NCBI RefSeq assembly: GCF_021107415.1
Contig: NZ_JAIOSW010000441.1
Location: forward strand, 1 to 14,092
DNA length: 14,092 nt
Direction of reading: 5' to 3'
Source of the DNA: Desulfobacula sp.
Lineage (GTDB): Bacteria > Desulfobacterota > Desulfobacteria > Desulfobacterales > Desulfobacteraceae
Shown here: piece after piece, positions 13,559 to 14,092 of the stretch
Position numbering within the stretch: position 1 is the stretch's first letter
Layout of the letters: each line of letters begins with the position of its first letter
Program-made: the position numbers and the translations under genes
Notes under the pieces: generated by a model
Databases searched by the model: none
The model's input: the letters and a program-made list of their open reading frames with translations, nothing else
What the model was told of the DNA's origin: nothing

Positions 13559-14092
13559 TTCACCCCACATTCTCTGTATAAATCCCTGGATTCATGATTT
13601 TGCTGCTTTTGATTTCTGGGCAAAACCGTTAGGACTTTTGTCCATTGCCGCCATCCTTCGTGAAAACGGATTAAAGGTAAGCTTTATTGATTGCCTTGAC
13701 AGGTTTCATTCAAAAGAATCCAAAAAAACAAAAGTGCTTTGGGATGGCAGGGGGCCGTTTAGAAAGACAGAAATTGCTTTGCCCAAAGGGCTTGAAAATA
13801 TCGGTAAAAAATTTTCCCGGTATGGCATAAAACCTCAATGGTTTTCAGCAGATTTAAAAAAAATAGAAAAACCGAATCTTATTTTTATCACTTCCTTGAT
13901 GACCTACTGGGCTTCCGGGGTCAAAGAGACTATAGAGATGGTGAAACAAGTCTATCCGGATATACCGGTTGTACTGGGGGGAATTTATGCAAGCCTCTGC
14001 CATGATCACGCAAATAAAGATACTTTGGCAGACCTGGTGATAAAAGGCCCCGGGGAGCATCACTTAAAAAAAATTATTAAAGATTTCACCGG
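13548..14092 (+). CDS. B12-binding domain protein, probable radical SAM enzyme, N-terminal part (runs off window)
   Basis: An open frame with good coding sense runs from 13542 to the window end. There is no ATG in the first part; the upstream in-frame stop is at 13539-13541, so TTG at 13548 is the best start, overlapping ahbB by 11 nt (ATT at 13545 is less likely). The ~181 visible residues read ...HILCINPWIHDFAAFDFWAKPLG, LLSIAAILRENGLKVSFIDCLD, LIFITSLMTYWASGVKETIEM and IPVVLGGIYASLCHDHA...DLVIKGPGEHH, the beta-alpha pattern of the cobalamin-binding domain found at the front of B12-dependent radical SAM proteins. The CxxxCxxC cluster would come later and is not in the window, so the radical SAM part is inferred. 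Confidence 0.75.
   Translation, partial: MKTDSPHILCINPWIHDFAAFDFWAKPLGLLSIAAILRENGLKVSFIDCLDRFHSKESKKTKVLWDGRGPFRKTEIALPKGLENIGKKFSRYGIKPQWFSADLKKIEKPNLIFITSLMTYWASGVKETIEMVKQVYPDIPVVLGGIYASLCHDHANKDTLADLVIKGPGEHHLKKIIKDFT

Noticed and set aside
1..14092. CRISPR array, prophage, insertion sequence or defence island
   Set aside because: No regularly spaced repeats, transposase, integrase, toxin-antitoxin or defence-type proteins were seen on either strand; gene content is core metabolism and housekeeping.

Overview
The window (about 40% G+C by eye) looks like chromosomal DNA from an anaerobic, AT-leaning member of the Desulfobacterota, most likely a sulfate reducer of the Desulfobacula/Desulfobacter type. 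This rests on an AhbB-type siroheme decarboxylase gene (alternative heme pathway), a DUF169 protein, an anaerobe-type B12-binding/radical-SAM gene start and a TrmB-family regulator. It is an inference from gene content; no 16S or other marker is present. I see no rRNA, tRNA, CRISPR array, insertion sequence, integrase or phage gene.

Left part (1-5227, all plus strand): a conserved housekeeping block, yidC (3' end) - jag/khpB - mnmE, the usual order near bacterial origins (membrane insertase, its KH/R3H RNA-binding partner, tRNA U34 GTPase). Tightly packed after it come a YkgJ-type eight-cysteine protein, a 117-aa unknown protein, a PrmA-like methyltransferase with a non-standard N-terminal region, and an exported DUF4124-SNase nuclease. 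Three of these junctions overlap or nearly touch.

Middle (5228-6300): an 81-aa Lys-rich orphan protein with its own promoter candidate and an excellent intrinsic terminator, convergent with ssb on the minus strand. The ssb gene is divergent from a TrmB-type regulator, and both have TTGACA-type promoters. A perfect 7-bp inverted repeat touches the regulator's -10 element and is a good operator candidate.

6316-8397: the TrmB-like regulator and an ornithine aminotransferase-like enzyme form a two-gene operon. 8470-9303 (minus): a DUF169 protein whose stop codon lies in the arm of a convergent-gene hairpin.

9477-14092 (plus): a DUF2959 lipoprotein, then mtnA (methylthioribose-1-phosphate isomerase), a TPMT/TehB-like SAM methyltransferase and a Cys/Met-metabolism PLP enzyme (the last two overlap by 4 nt). 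This suggests a sulfur/methylthio metabolism group. Next come ahbB and the truncated start of a B12-binding (probably radical SAM) protein that overlaps ahbB and probably starts at TTG.

Most of the window is ordinary core genome. The parts most worth a second look are the PrmA-like enzyme and its coupled neighbours, the TrmB operator/aminotransferase pair, the mtnA-methyltransferase-PLP trio, and the radical-SAM-type gene coupled to ahbB. I found no convincing evidence of a wholly new multi-gene system.
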